NCBI RefSeq assembly: GCF_017875275.1
Contig: NZ_JAGGML010000001.1
Span: 3,741,001-3,805,000 of the forward strand
DNA length: 64,000 bases
Direction: 5' to 3'
Source of the DNA: Xanthobacter flavus
GTDB taxonomy: Bacteria; Pseudomonadota; Alphaproteobacteria; Rhizobiales; Xanthobacteraceae
The position numbers and the translations under genes were made by a program. This document shows positions 20,316-28,998 of this stretch, piece by piece. Position 1 is the first letter of the stretch. Each line of letters begins with the position of its first letter. Under the pieces are notes generated by a model. That model had not been told where the DNA came from and ran no database searches. It was given only the letters and a program-made list of their open reading frames with translations.

Positions 20316-21203
20316 ATGCTCTACGATATTCGCCAGACCACCACTTACAGCTATCAGGTGCCGGTGCGCGTGGTACGGCAGGTGCTGCGCATGACGCCGA
20401 TGGACCGCTTCGGCCACCAGCACGTCATCGCCCACATTCTCGATGTGGACCCCGAGCCGGCCGAACTGGAGCAGGGCACCGATTTTTTCGGCAACGGGCT
20501 CACCTGGCTTACCATCGACCAGCCCCACGGCCATCTTTCCATCACCACCCGCAGCCGGGTGGACGTGACCGCGACGCCCCTGCCCGACCCCGCCGCAACC
20601 CCGCTGGTGGACGAAGTGCGCGTCGTGGCGCTGGAGGAGCCGGACCTTGGTCCCGATGCGGCGGTCCACGGCTTGTTTCCGAGCCGGGCCATTCCCATCG
20701 ACGCCGACATTACCGACTGGACGGCGACCAGCTTCCGCGGCGACCGCCCGGTGCTGGAGGCGGCGCTGGAGCTTATGCACCGCGTGCACGACGAATTCAC
20801 CTATGAGCCCGGCGCCACCATCGTCACCACCTCGCCCCACGAGGCATTCGCGGCGAAGGCGGGCGTGTGCCAGGACTTTGCGCAGGTGATGATCGCGGGG
20901 CTGCGCGGCCTCGGCCTGCCGGCGCGTTACGTCTCCGGCTATCTCCGCACCATCCCGCCCGAGGGCCAGCCCCGGCTGGAGGGGGCGGACGCCACCCACG
21001 CCTGGGCAGAGGTGTGGTGCGGGCCGGCCTTCGGCTGGATCGGGCTCGATCCCACCAACGCCATCCCGGCGGGGGACGACCATATCATCCTCGCCGTCGG
21101 CCGCGACTATGCGGATGTCTCGCCGGTGGACGGGGTGATCGTCTCGTCCGGAGACCACATCCTCGCCGTGGGCGTGGACGTGGTTCCGGTCCCGGCCCGG
21201 TGA
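20316..21203 (+). CDS. transglutaminase family protein
   Basis: A 295-residue protein with the bacterial transglutaminase N-terminal beta region (YDIRQTTTYSYQVPV) and a papain-fold core with a complete triad: Cys185 (GVCQDFAQVM), His228 (THAWAEVW) and Asp245 (GLDPTN). Probably a cytoplasmic peptidase or amidase partner of the upstream ATP-grasp ligase. Its start is preceded by the 35-bp repeat array and has only a weak ribosome-binding site, so translation may depend on coupling or on the repeats. Confidence 0.9.
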   Translation: MLYDIRQTTTYSYQVPVRVVRQVLRMTPMDRFGHQHVIAHILDVDPEPAELEQGTDFFGNGLTWLTIDQPHGHLSITTRSRVDVTATPLPDPAATPLVDEVRVVALEEPDLGPDAAVHGLFPSRAIPIDADITDWTATSFRGDRPVLEAALELMHRVHDEFTYEPGATIVTTSPHEAFAAKAGVCQDFAQVMIAGLRGLGLPARYVSGYLRTIPPEGQPRLEGADATHAWAEVWCGPAFGWIGLDPTNAIPAGDDHIILAVGRDYADVSPVDGVIVSSGDHILAVGVDVVPVPAR

Positions 21204-21207
21204 GGCA

Positions 21208-22530
21208 TCAGTTCACTGGTCCCATCACCGCGTCGGGCAGCCAGGTGACGATGCCGGGGAAGACGCTGAGGATGACGATGCCGCCCAGCATCAGCAGCAC
21301 GTAGGGCAGGGCGCCTTTCAGCACCTGCGCCGTCGGCACCTGCGGGGCGATGGCGTTCACCACGAACAGGTTCAGCCCCACCGGCGGCGTGATGAGCCCG
21401 ATCTCCATGTTGATGGTGAGGATCACCGCGAACCAGTAGGGATCGAAGCCCGACGACACGATGATCGGATAGAGCAGCGGCGCCGACATCACGATGATCG
21501 CCACCGGCGGCAGGAACATGCCGGCCACCAGCAGGAAGAGGTTGATGATTGCCATCAGCACCCAGCGGTTCACCTCCAGGCCGGCGATGGCGGCTGCGAC
21601 CGTCTGGGTGATGAAAAGCGAGGAGAGGGCGAAGGCGAACAATTCCGCCGAGGCCATGATCATCATGATCATGACGCTCTCCCGCAAAGTGGACGAGAAG
21701 ATCTCGAAGACCGGCTTGGGGCGGAACAACCGGTACATGATGATGACCACGCCGAGGGTCAGGAACGCCCCCGCGCCCGCCGCCTCGGAGGGCGTCGCCA
21801 CGCCGCCGTAGAGCACGTAGAGCGTGCCGAGGATGATGATGAGGAAGGGCAGCACCTTGGGCAGCGCTTCCAGCTTCTGGCCGAAGGAGAAGCGGCTGCC
21901 GCGGTCGTCGAAGCGGAAGCCCTTGCGGCGGCAATCGTAGAGCGACCAGGCCATGAACATGGCGGTCAGCATCAGCCCCGGCATCACGCCGGCGAGGAAC
22001 AGCCGGCCGATGGAAGTCTCGGTGGCGATGCCGTAGACGATCATCGTCACCGAGGGCGGAATGAGGATGCCGAGCGTTCCGCCCGCGCAGATCGATCCGG
22101 TGGCCACCGAGGCCGGATAGCCGCGCTTCAGCATCTCCGGAATGCCCATCTTGCCGATGGCGGCGCAGGTGGCGGGGCTTGATCCCGTCATGCCGGCGAA
22201 GATGGCGCAGGCGCCGATGTTGGAAAGCACCAGCCCGCCCGGCACCCGGTTCAGCCAGCGGTCCAGCGCCTCGTAGAGGTCGCGGCCCGCGGGGGTGGCG
22301 GCGACCGCCGCGCCCATCAGCACGAACATGGGGATGGAGACGTAGGCGAGATTGGCGATGCCGGCGAACATGGTCTCCGCGAGCACCTCGAACACGCCCC
22401 AGCCGCTCGCCATCAAGAGACCGAAGATGGCGGTAAGTCCGAGGGCGAAGGCGATGGGCATGCCGGTGGCGAGCAGCGCGAACAGGATGCCGATGACGAC
22501 GAAGCCCGATGTGGTGGGGGAGAGGGTCAT
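21208..22530 (-). CDS. matM: TRAP transporter large permease (malonate-type, DctM family)
   Basis: About 440 residues, 12 or more membrane helices, with DctM signatures such as GITGSSPAT-like GMTGSSPATCAAIG and GGTLGILIPPSVTMIVYG. It forms the sodium-coupled translocation channel with the small subunit. Its ATG overlaps the matQ stop by one base (TGATG), showing translational coupling. Placement after matAB and the binding protein matches the malonate matPQM system known from Sinorhizobium. Malonate is therefore the inferred substrate; other dicarboxylates are possible. Confidence 0.85.
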   Translation of the reverse strand: MTLSPTTSGFVVIGILFALLATGMPIAFALGLTAIFGLLMASGWGVFEVLAETMFAGIANLAYVSIPMFVLMGAAVAATPAGRDLYEALDRWLNRVPGGLVLSNIGACAIFAGMTGSSPATCAAIGKMGIPEMLKRGYPASVATGSICAGGTLGILIPPSVTMIVYGIATETSIGRLFLAGVMPGLMLTAMFMAWSLYDCRRKGFRFDDRGSRFSFGQKLEALPKVLPFLIIILGTLYVLYGGVATPSEAAGAGAFLTLGVVIIMYRLFRPKPVFEIFSSTLRESVMIMMIMASAELFAFALSSLFITQTVAAAIAGLEVNRWVLMAIINLFLLVAGMFLPPVAIIVMSAPLLYPIIVSSGFDPYWFAVILTINMEIGLITPPVGLNLFVVNAIAPQVPTAQVLKGALPYVLLMLGGIVILSVFPGIVTWLPDAVMGPVN

Positions 22531-23036
22531 CACGGGTGCGCTCCGAAGCCGTCCGTGCCGGAGATGCGGCGCACCAACTCGGCCACGTACTGGAGGGAGA
22601 GGAGGGCGAAGCTGACGGGCAGCGGCAGCAGCGGAATCCACAGGGTGATGGCGGCGACCGTGGAGGTCCGCCATTCGTTCACGTAGGCCTCATGGAAGAA
22701 CATGCTGCTCGCCACCGTCATGGCGATGGCGAACAGGAGGCCGAGCACCGCGCCGATGATGCCGAGCGCCCGCTGCACCGGCTTGGCCGCCATGAGCTCG
22801 ATGACATCCACGCCCACATGGCCGCGCGTCAGTAGCACGTAGGGCGCGCCGAGGAAGACCGCGGCCGTTGCCGTGAACACCACGAAGTCGGTCTGCCAGA
22901 TGGTGGGGGCGCGGAACACATAGCGCATGAAGATCATCTGGCAGATCACCACCATGGAGGCGACGAGCAGCAGCCCGGCGAGGATGGCGACGGCGCGCGA
23001 CAGGAAGTCCACGGCGTGGAGGAAGGAGCGGGTCAT
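22530..23036 (-). CDS. matQ: TRAP transporter small permease (DctQ family)
   Basis: 168 residues with four membrane helices and the DctQ layout (FMRYVFRAPTIWQTDFVVFTATAAVFLGA, then GHVGVDVI). It is the small membrane partner of the large permease immediately downstream. It follows the binding protein gene by 108 bases. Inferred role: malonate uptake as part of the mat operon. Confidence 0.85.
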   Translation of the reverse strand: MTRSFLHAVDFLSRAVAILAGLLLVASMVVICQMIFMRYVFRAPTIWQTDFVVFTATAAVFLGAPYVLLTRGHVGVDVIELMAAKPVQRALGIIGAVLGLLFAIAMTVASSMFFHEAYVNEWRTSTVAAITLWIPLLPLPVSFALLSLQYVAELVRRISGTDGFGAHP

Positions 23037-23144
23037 GAGCGCCTCGGGGGCAAGCGTGGGCGTGTGCTGGGGCTTGTGCGGGGCCGCCCGCCGCCATCAG
23101 GCCGCGGCGGGCGGAAGCCGTGCGGGCGCAGCGCGCCCGTCCCG

Positions 23145-24149
23145 TCACTGAACGGCGAGGGCCTTCTTGATCAGCTCGTCGCCGCCCTTCACCTTCTCGG
23201 AGAAGTTCTTGTAGGCGCTGGCCTGCGCCACCTTGAGCCAGGCGTCATAGTCGGAGGCTGACATTTCAATCACCTCGACGCCCGCCTTCTTGAAGGTGTC
23301 CGCGAGCTTCTGGTCGCCCTTGCGCACCTCCTGCGCGAACCAGTCCTGCGCCTTCTTCCCGGCGGCGAGGATGGCCTTCTGCTGGTCGGGCTTCAGCCGG
23401 TCGAACACCTGCTTGGACATGAGCACGGGTTCGTACATGAACCAGAGCGCATTGCCGCCCGGCGCGGTCAGGCATTTCACCTGCTCGAACAGGCGATAGG
23501 AGACGAAGCTTTCGGAGGAGGTGTTGGTGGCGTCAAGCACGCCGGTCTGCATGCCGGAATAAATCTCGGACGAGGGCATGGAGGCGATGGAGGCGCCGGC
23601 GGCGGCCAGCATCTGCTCGAAGGCGGGGCCGGCGGCGCGCGTCACCTGCCCCTTGATGCTGTCGGGCCCCGTGATGCAGCCCTTCTTGGAGGCGAAGGCG
23701 CCGGACAGCCAGGCATCGGCGATCACGATGGCACCCTGCGCCTCGACGATCTTCTTGATGTCCTGCATGAAGGGCGAGCTGTTGAGCCGCTCGGCCCGGT
23801 CGAAGTTGCGCACCAGGCCCGGCATCAGCGTCACCGAGAATTGCGGCACGCGGCCGGAGGCGTAGTCGAGCGGGAAGGACGAGATGTCGAGCTGGCCCTT
23901 CGTCAGCGCGCCCCATTGCTCGTTCGCCTTGTACAGCGAGGCACCGGGGAAGACCTGGATCTTGATGCCGACATTGGCGGCCGCGACGTCGCGGGCGATC
24001 ATCTGCACCATCTCGTCGCGCGGGTCTCCCTTGCCGCCCGGAAACTGGTGCGAGGCGCGCAGGGTGATGTCCTGTGCCAGGGCCGGCGCCGAAAAGGCGA
24101 TGGCGCAGGCGAGCGCGCAGGCGCGCGCGATGGTCCGTGATCCGATCAT
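23145..24149 (-). CDS. matP: TRAP transporter substrate-binding protein (DctP family)
   Basis: 334 residues. A Sec signal ends in ALAQ (about residue 25), then the DctP fold beginning TLRASHQFPGGKGDPRDEMVQMIA and including ATNTSSESFVSYRLFEQVKCLT. This is a periplasmic solute receptor for the permease pair downstream. The location between matB and the permease genes points to malonate as ligand. Confidence 0.87.
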   Translation of the reverse strand: MIGSRTIARACALACAIAFSAPALAQDITLRASHQFPGGKGDPRDEMVQMIARDVAAANVGIKIQVFPGASLYKANEQWGALTKGQLDISSFPLDYASGRVPQFSVTLMPGLVRNFDRAERLNSSPFMQDIKKIVEAQGAIVIADAWLSGAFASKKGCITGPDSIKGQVTRAAGPAFEQMLAAAGASIASMPSSEIYSGMQTGVLDATNTSSESFVSYRLFEQVKCLTAPGGNALWFMYEPVLMSKQVFDRLKPDQQKAILAAGKKAQDWFAQEVRKGDQKLADTFKKAGVEVIEMSASDYDAWLKVAQASAYKNFSEKVKGGDELIKKALAVQ

Positions 24150-24314
24150 GGCTTTCCTCCCGTGCGGCCGGCTTGGATGCGGCCTGTGGCGTTTCCCGTT
24201 TCGTTTTCCGGTCGTTCAGGGAGCCGATGCGGTTGCCCGCCCCGGCTTCCCCGGCCGGTCGGCCGAGGCGGTAGTCCCGCCGTCAGCCCAATCCCGCCAA
24301 TGCGGCAGGATATC

Positions 24315-25844
24315 TTACGCAACGTTACGATAGATGTCCTTGTAGGTTTCCCGAAGGATATTCTTCTGCACCTTGCCCATGGTGTTGCGCGGCAGTTCGG
24401 AGACGAAGAAGACGCGCTTCGGCTGCTTGAACTTGGCAAGACGATTTTCGAGGGCCCGATGGACGGCATCTTCCGTCAGCGTCGCATCCTTCTGGGCGAC
24501 GATGACGGCGGTGACGCCCTCGCCGAAATCGGGGTGCGGCACGCCGATGACCGCGCTCTCGACGACGCCGGGGATGGCATCGATCTCGCCTTCCACTTCC
24601 TTGGGATAGACGTTGAAGCCGCCGGTGATGACGAGATCCTTGCCGCGCCCGACGATGTGGACGTAGCCGGTCTCGTCGATCTTTCCGAGGTCGCCGGTGA
24701 TGAAGAAGCCGTCGCGGAATTCCGTGGCGGTCTTCTCCGGCATCCGCCAGTAGCCCTTGAACACGTTTGGCCCCTGAACCTCGATCATGCCGATCTCGCC
24801 GGCGGGCAGCACCGCGCCGGTCTCTGGATCGACGACGCGCACGCTGATGCCGGGCAGGGGATAGCCCACCGTGCCGGCGATACGCGCGCCGTCATAAGGG
24901 TTGGACGTGTTCATGCCCGTCTCGGTCATGCCGTAGCGCTCGAGAATGGCGTGGCCCGTCCGCTCCTCGAAGGCGCGGTGGGTCTCAGCCAGCAAAGGCG
25001 CGGAGCCGGAAACGAACAGGCGCATGCCCTTCGTCGCCTCGCGGGTGAGGCCGGGCTGGTCGAGCAGGCGCGTGTAGAAAGTGGGCACGCCCATGAGCGT
25101 CGTCACCTTGCCCGCCGACATGAGGGCGATGGCCTCCTTCGGATCGAACTTGGAGCGGAACTCCATGCTGGCGCCGGCCAGCAGGACGATGTTGGTGGCG
25201 ACGAAGAGCCCGTGAGTGTGAAAGATGGGCAACGCGTGCAGCAGCACGTCATCCGCCGTGAAGCGCCAATAGTCCTTCAGCGTCTGCGTATTGGAGAGCA
25301 GATTGGCGTGGGTGAGCATGGCGCCCTTGGCGCGGCCCGTGGTGCCCGAGGTGTAGAGGATGCCGCCGAGATCCTCCGGCCCCCGCGCCACATCCTCGAA
25401 GGTGTCGGGGAAGCCTAAGGCCGCGCTGGTGAGCGACCCCTTGCCGTCGGTGCCAAGCGTCTCCACCGCGCCGACGCCGAGCCGGGTGGCGAGCGCGCGT
25501 GCGTCCTGTTCAATCTCCGGCCGGCACACGAAGACGGTGGGCTCGGCGTCGGAAAGGAAATATTCGACCTCGTTCAGGGTATAGGCGGTGTTCAGCGGCA
25601 GATAGACCGCCCCGGCCCGGATCGCGCCGAGATAAAGCGCGAGAGCCGGCCAGGATTTTTCCACCTGAACCGCCACCCGGTCTCCCGGCTTGACCCCGCG
25701 CGCGACCAGAAAATTGGCGAGGCGAGCGGAGAGGGCCAGCGCGTCGCCATAGGTCTCCACCGTGCCATCGATGAGGCGGGCGAGGGGCTTGTCCATCGCC
25801 GGGATGGCGGCGCGGATGGCGGTGAAGAGGTGGTTCTCGGTCAT
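24315..25844 (-). CDS. matB: malonyl-CoA synthetase (malonate-CoA ligase)
   Basis: 509-residue acyl-CoA synthetase. The AMP-binding P-loop (YTSGTTGRAKGAM), the YGMTETGMN adenine motif, the ITGDLG hinge aspartate and the C-terminal lysine segment (PRNTMGKVQKN) are all present. It converts malonate, CoA and ATP to malonyl-CoA. Its position next to malonyl-CoA decarboxylase identifies it as MatB. It is 61 bases downstream of matA on the same strand. Confidence 0.93.
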   Translation of the reverse strand: MTENHLFTAIRAAIPAMDKPLARLIDGTVETYGDALALSARLANFLVARGVKPGDRVAVQVEKSWPALALYLGAIRAGAVYLPLNTAYTLNEVEYFLSDAEPTVFVCRPEIEQDARALATRLGVGAVETLGTDGKGSLTSAALGFPDTFEDVARGPEDLGGILYTSGTTGRAKGAMLTHANLLSNTQTLKDYWRFTADDVLLHALPIFHTHGLFVATNIVLLAGASMEFRSKFDPKEAIALMSAGKVTTLMGVPTFYTRLLDQPGLTREATKGMRLFVSGSAPLLAETHRAFEERTGHAILERYGMTETGMNTSNPYDGARIAGTVGYPLPGISVRVVDPETGAVLPAGEIGMIEVQGPNVFKGYWRMPEKTATEFRDGFFITGDLGKIDETGYVHIVGRGKDLVITGGFNVYPKEVEGEIDAIPGVVESAVIGVPHPDFGEGVTAVIVAQKDATLTEDAVHRALENRLAKFKQPKRVFFVSELPRNTMGKVQKNILRETYKDIYRNVA

Positions 25845-25905
25845 GTCTTCGTCTCGTTGGCGACAGTGCCGGCGGCGCTGCGGGCAGTTCAGGACACGGG
25901 CAAGC

Positions 25906-27276
25906 TCAGGAAACCGGAACGAGCGCGCGGGCCGCCGCGTCCGCCCGCAGCAGCTTCTTCACCACCGGGCTCGCGACCACCTCGCCCTTGCCCGCGAAGG
26001 CCTCGTGGTTCTTCTCGATGTCGGCGAGGACATAGCGGTAGTTCACCATGAGACCCGCCGCCTGGGCGATGCCCTTTGCCGACAGGTCGCCCATGGGGTT
26101 GATCTTCTCCAGCCGCGCGCCATTGCCGAGGTGAAAGCGGGCGACCGGGTCCACCGGCTTGCCCTTGGCGGTTCGGGCGATGAGGAAGTAATAAGCCGCG
26201 GCCGCGCTCAGCACCGGCGTCAGCGCCTCGCGCACCTCGGTCTTTTCCGCCCAGTCCGGCGTATCGAGCGCCTTCAGCGCCTCCTTGTCGGCGGCGGTGA
26301 GGGCGGCTGGTGCCTCAGCCTTTCGCTCGCCGTCGAGCCAGGCGCGGAAGCCGGGCACCGGCGAGAGCGTGACGAAGGTGGTGAGCGAAGGAATCTCGCG
26401 GGAAATCTCCTCCACCACCTGTTTGATCAGGAAATTGCCGAACGAAACGCCGCCGAGCCCGCGCTGGCAGTTGGAGATGGAATAGAAGACGGCCGTGGTG
26501 GCCTTTTCCGGCTCCAGCAGTTCGCGCGACTGGTCCAGCACCGGGGCGATCGCGCCGGGAATATCCTTGGTGAGGGCGACCTCCACGAAGATCAGCGGCT
26601 CGTCCACCAGTGCCGGATGGAAGAAGGCGTAGCAACGCCGGTCCGGGCTGTCGACCCGCGCGCGCAGGTCGTTCCAGTCGCGGATGGCGTGCACCGCCTC
26701 GTAGCGGATGATCTTCTCCAGCACGTTGGCGGGCGTCGACCAGTCGATGCGTCGCAGCACAAGGAACCCCCGGTTGAACCAGGACGAGAACAGATGGCCG
26801 AAGTCGCGGTCCACGGCGGCGAGGTCGCGCCGGAGCACCATGGCGTCCATCAGATGCTCGCGCATGCGGACGAGGGAAAGTGTCGCGCCCGGGGCCATGT
26901 TGAAGCGGCGGAACAGCTCCTGCCGGCGCGGCTCGCTGGCGAGGTGGAGCTCGGCGGCCGAAGCATCCGATCCCGTGCGGCCATAGCTGGCGATGGCGGC
27001 ATCGAGGCGGGTGCGGTCCGGCCCGAAGGCTTCGGCGAGCGCCTCGAAGAAGGCAATGCGCTCACCCGTCTTCATCCGCGCATAGCGATCGAGGATGTCG
27101 GACGCGAGCGCGACGCCCGAGGCCTCGCCACGGCCGGAGAGCAGTTGCTCACAACGGTCCACCAGCGTGGCGGCCTTGGTGGCGCCGGAGACGCGGGCAT
27201 TGCGGTCCAGCAGCGCGCGGCCGCGATCCGCGATGGTGGTGAGAAGATCGCCGAAGAAGGACGCGTTGGAACTCAT
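25906..27276 (-). CDS. matA: malonyl-CoA decarboxylase
   Basis: 456 residues with the helical N-terminal domain and the acetyltransferase-like C-terminal catalytic domain. The TFVTLSPVPGFRAWL segment carries the conserved Ser/Thr, GVSFGNFLIKQVVEEI contributes to CoA binding, and NPMGDLSAKGIAQAAGLMVNYRYVL is at the C-terminus. It decarboxylates malonyl-CoA to acetyl-CoA, completing malonate use after MatB. First gene of the leftward matABPQM operon, divergent from matR. Confidence 0.95.
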   Translation of the reverse strand: MSSNASFFGDLLTTIADRGRALLDRNARVSGATKAATLVDRCEQLLSGRGEASGVALASDILDRYARMKTGERIAFFEALAEAFGPDRTRLDAAIASYGRTGSDASAAELHLASEPRRQELFRRFNMAPGATLSLVRMREHLMDAMVLRRDLAAVDRDFGHLFSSWFNRGFLVLRRIDWSTPANVLEKIIRYEAVHAIRDWNDLRARVDSPDRRCYAFFHPALVDEPLIFVEVALTKDIPGAIAPVLDQSRELLEPEKATTAVFYSISNCQRGLGGVSFGNFLIKQVVEEISREIPSLTTFVTLSPVPGFRAWLDGERKAEAPAALTAADKEALKALDTPDWAEKTEVREALTPVLSAAAAYYFLIARTAKGKPVDPVARFHLGNGARLEKINPMGDLSAKGIAQAAGLMVNYRYVLADIEKNHEAFAGKGEVVASPVVKKLLRADAAARALVPVS

Positions 27277-27485
27277 CGTCGCACTCCACCAGCTACGATG
27301 CCGGACATCGCCAACGTCATGGGACGGCGCTCGGTTCGGGAAGGCAAGCCCGGCACGGCGCGGTGAGAACCATTCTTTCGGATGATCCGGCGTGGGGTGC
27401 CGCGTACTGCCATCTCGGTATCAAGATAGGTCATATCGCCAGATCCCGCCGTATCGCCAGCTTAAGAGAGACCCAGCTGCATTTT

Positions 27486-27524
27486 TTGTCAACAATCATG
27501 TATGCAAGAATTTGGGTCTTGCAT
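27486..27524. promoter_or_regulatory. candidate MatR operator(s) upstream of matR
   Basis: An interrupted palindrome TTGTCAACAA (27486-27495) is followed by an 8-bp inverted repeat ATGCAAGA/TCTTGCAT (27502-27509 and 27517-27524) ending nine bases before the matR start. GntR/FadR-type regulators bind such short inverted repeats. The inverted repeats are read from sequence; the regulatory role is inferred. Confidence 0.5.
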
Positions 27525-27532
27525 TGAATTTG

Positions 27533-28249
27533 ATGAGCAGGCTTTCTGGTATCGGGGACAAAAGGAGCGCCGTCGTGCGGGGAGAGCAGACGCCGAGGCT
27601 CAGGGAGGCGCTGGAGGACGATATCGTCGCCGGCCGTCTGAAACCGGGCCAGCGGCTCGACGAGGTGGGCCTCGCCGAGCGGTTCGGCGTTTCGCGCACG
27701 CCCATCCGCGAGGCGCTCATCCAGCTGGCCTCGTCCGGCCTGGTGGAGATCCGGCCCCGCCGCGGCGCCTTCGTCGTGCTGCTCGGCCCGCGCGAGCTGA
27801 TCGAATCCTTCGAGCTGATGGCGGAGATCGAGGCCTCCTGTGGCCGGCTCGCGGTGCAGCGCATGGGACCGTCCGACCGCGACGCCATCGCGCACGCGCA
27901 TGAGACCTGCCGCGCCGCCGTCGCGGCCGGGGATGAGGAGGCCTATTATCCCGCCAACGCGCGTTTCCATGCCGCGATCTACGCCGCCACCAGCAACCGC
28001 GTGCTCGCGGGCGAGGCGCTGAAGCTTCAGCGCGGGCTTCAGCCTTATCGTCGCCTGCAGCTGAAGGTGCCGCGCCGGGTGGAGGCCTCCTTCGCGGAAC
28101 ACCAGGGCATCGTCGATGCGCTGTTTGCCGGCGATGGCACCCTCGCCGCCGAGCGCTTGCGCGCCCATGTGCTGGTGCAGGGCGAGCGCTTCATGACCCT
28201 CATAGCCGCCCTCCAGGCCGAATCGGACGCGCTGGCTGACGCGGGGTGA
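27533..28249 (+). CDS. matR: GntR (FadR-subfamily) regulator of malonate genes
   Basis: About 238 residues. The N-terminal winged helix-turn-helix reads DEVGLAERFGVSRTPIREALIQLASSGLVEI, and a FadR-type helical FCD ligand domain follows (about residues 85-210; HETCRAAV, NARFHAAIYAAT, EHQGIVDAL). It is divergent from matA with candidate operators between them, so it probably represses matABPQM and itself, with malonate or malonyl-CoA as effector. ATG at 27533 gives a normal family N-terminus. Confidence 0.85.
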   Translation: MSRLSGIGDKRSAVVRGEQTPRLREALEDDIVAGRLKPGQRLDEVGLAERFGVSRTPIREALIQLASSGLVEIRPRRGAFVVLLGPRELIESFELMAEIEASCGRLAVQRMGPSDRDAIAHAHETCRAAVAAGDEEAYYPANARFHAAIYAATSNRVLAGEALKLQRGLQPYRRLQLKVPRRVEASFAEHQGIVDALFAGDGTLAAERLRAHVLVQGERFMTLIAALQAESDALADAG

Positions 28250-28591
28250 GGGATTTTTGAGATACGTCAGTAACAGGTGCCCGGCCTCTCGCGTCGGCCT
28301 GTCGGTCCCACGCGGCTCGTCCCACGCGGCTCGTGCCTCGGCGCCCCGCAAGCACCCGTGGACACCGCCCATCCCCTGTTGCCGTGCCGCGAGCCTTCCG
28401 ATAAAAGAACCTCGCTCCTGCGCCACGCACCCGTAGCTCAGCTGGATAGAGCGCCGCCCTCCGAAGGCACGTGTCAAGCCGCCGGTGCGAAAAGTGTGAA
28501 GAAAAGCGTTTTTAAATTCAACGACTTGCGAGCGTTGGGCCGAGGGCTTCACTTTCGCAGGAAATCCGAGTAAGCACTGCGTAAGCAGCAG
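28250..28591. other. matR to tRNA-Arg intergenic stretch
   Basis: No gene is visible. It contains two adjacent copies of the 14-base unit CCCACGCGGCTCGT (28307-28334) and the tRNA-Arg 5' fragment (listed separately). After the fragment, from about 28495, composition turns AT-rich, unlike the flanks. Confidence 0.5.
28427..28468 (+). pseudogene. 5' half of tRNA-Arg(CCG), truncated
   Basis: 42 bases identical to the first 42 bases of the intact tRNA-Arg 165 bases downstream: acceptor 5' strand, D arm, anticodon loop CTCCGAA and the first three bases of the 3' anticodon stem. The match then stops abruptly and no T arm or matching acceptor 3' strand follows, so it cannot fold as a tRNA. It is probably a recombination or integration scar. 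Confidence 0.9.
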
Positions 28592-28668
28592 GCACCCGTA
28601 GCTCAGCTGGATAGAGCGCCGCCCTCCGAAGGCGGAGGCCACACGTTCGAATCGTGTCGGGTGCGCCA
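28592..28668 (+). tRNA. tRNA-Arg (anticodon CCG)
   Basis: A complete cloverleaf. Acceptor GCACCCG pairs with CGGGTGC, the D arm contains AGCTGGATAGAGC, the anticodon stem CCGCC/GGCGG flanks loop CTCCGAA (anticodon CCG, reads CGG), and the T arm contains TTCGAAT. The discriminator is G and the CCA end is encoded (28666-28668). Confidence 0.95.
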
Positions 28669-28998
28669 CTGCAATCCATGATTGCAGTTATGTCGGGCTC
28701 TGGCCTCCAATAAGCTAAACTACGAATCTGGGGGGGCGGGAGTTCGAATCTCCCCCGGCGCGCCACCTAACTCAAAGATATTATTGAAATTTTCAGGCAG
28801 CCTCTTGAGGGGCGCCGGTTGAATTCCGTGAACCCAGCCGGTTTTTCAGCCGGTTTTGGAAGCGCGGATATCCTTCGTACCAGATCGCAGCGTGGCGCAT
28901 GTCCTGAGAGCCGGACGAACAGAGAAACTGCGCTTGATCCGGTCACCATCATGCCGGTCCGCAACAGCCCGAACGGTCGACCCGATGGGTTCTCCGTT
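28669..28998. other. intergenic region downstream of tRNA-Arg with tRNA debris
   Basis: 330 bases with no credible gene. It holds a tRNA 3' fragment (listed separately) and otherwise unrecognised sequence leading into a decayed hydrolase tail. It looks like the edge of inserted DNA. Confidence 0.5.
28738..28765 (+). pseudogene. 3' fragment of an unrelated tRNA
   Basis: A T arm GGGAG-TTCGAAT-CTCCC is followed by a seven-base acceptor 3' strand CCGGCGC, a G discriminator and CCA. No matching 5' strand GCGCCGG or anticodon arm is present upstream, so only the 3' end of a tRNA gene is here. Such fragments are typical of attachment-site scars left by tRNA-targeting integrases. The tRNA identity cannot be told. 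Confidence 0.75.

Noticed and set aside
28427-28503. A second functional tRNA-Arg
   Set aside because: Identity to the intact gene ends after 42 bases; no T arm or pairing acceptor strand follows.
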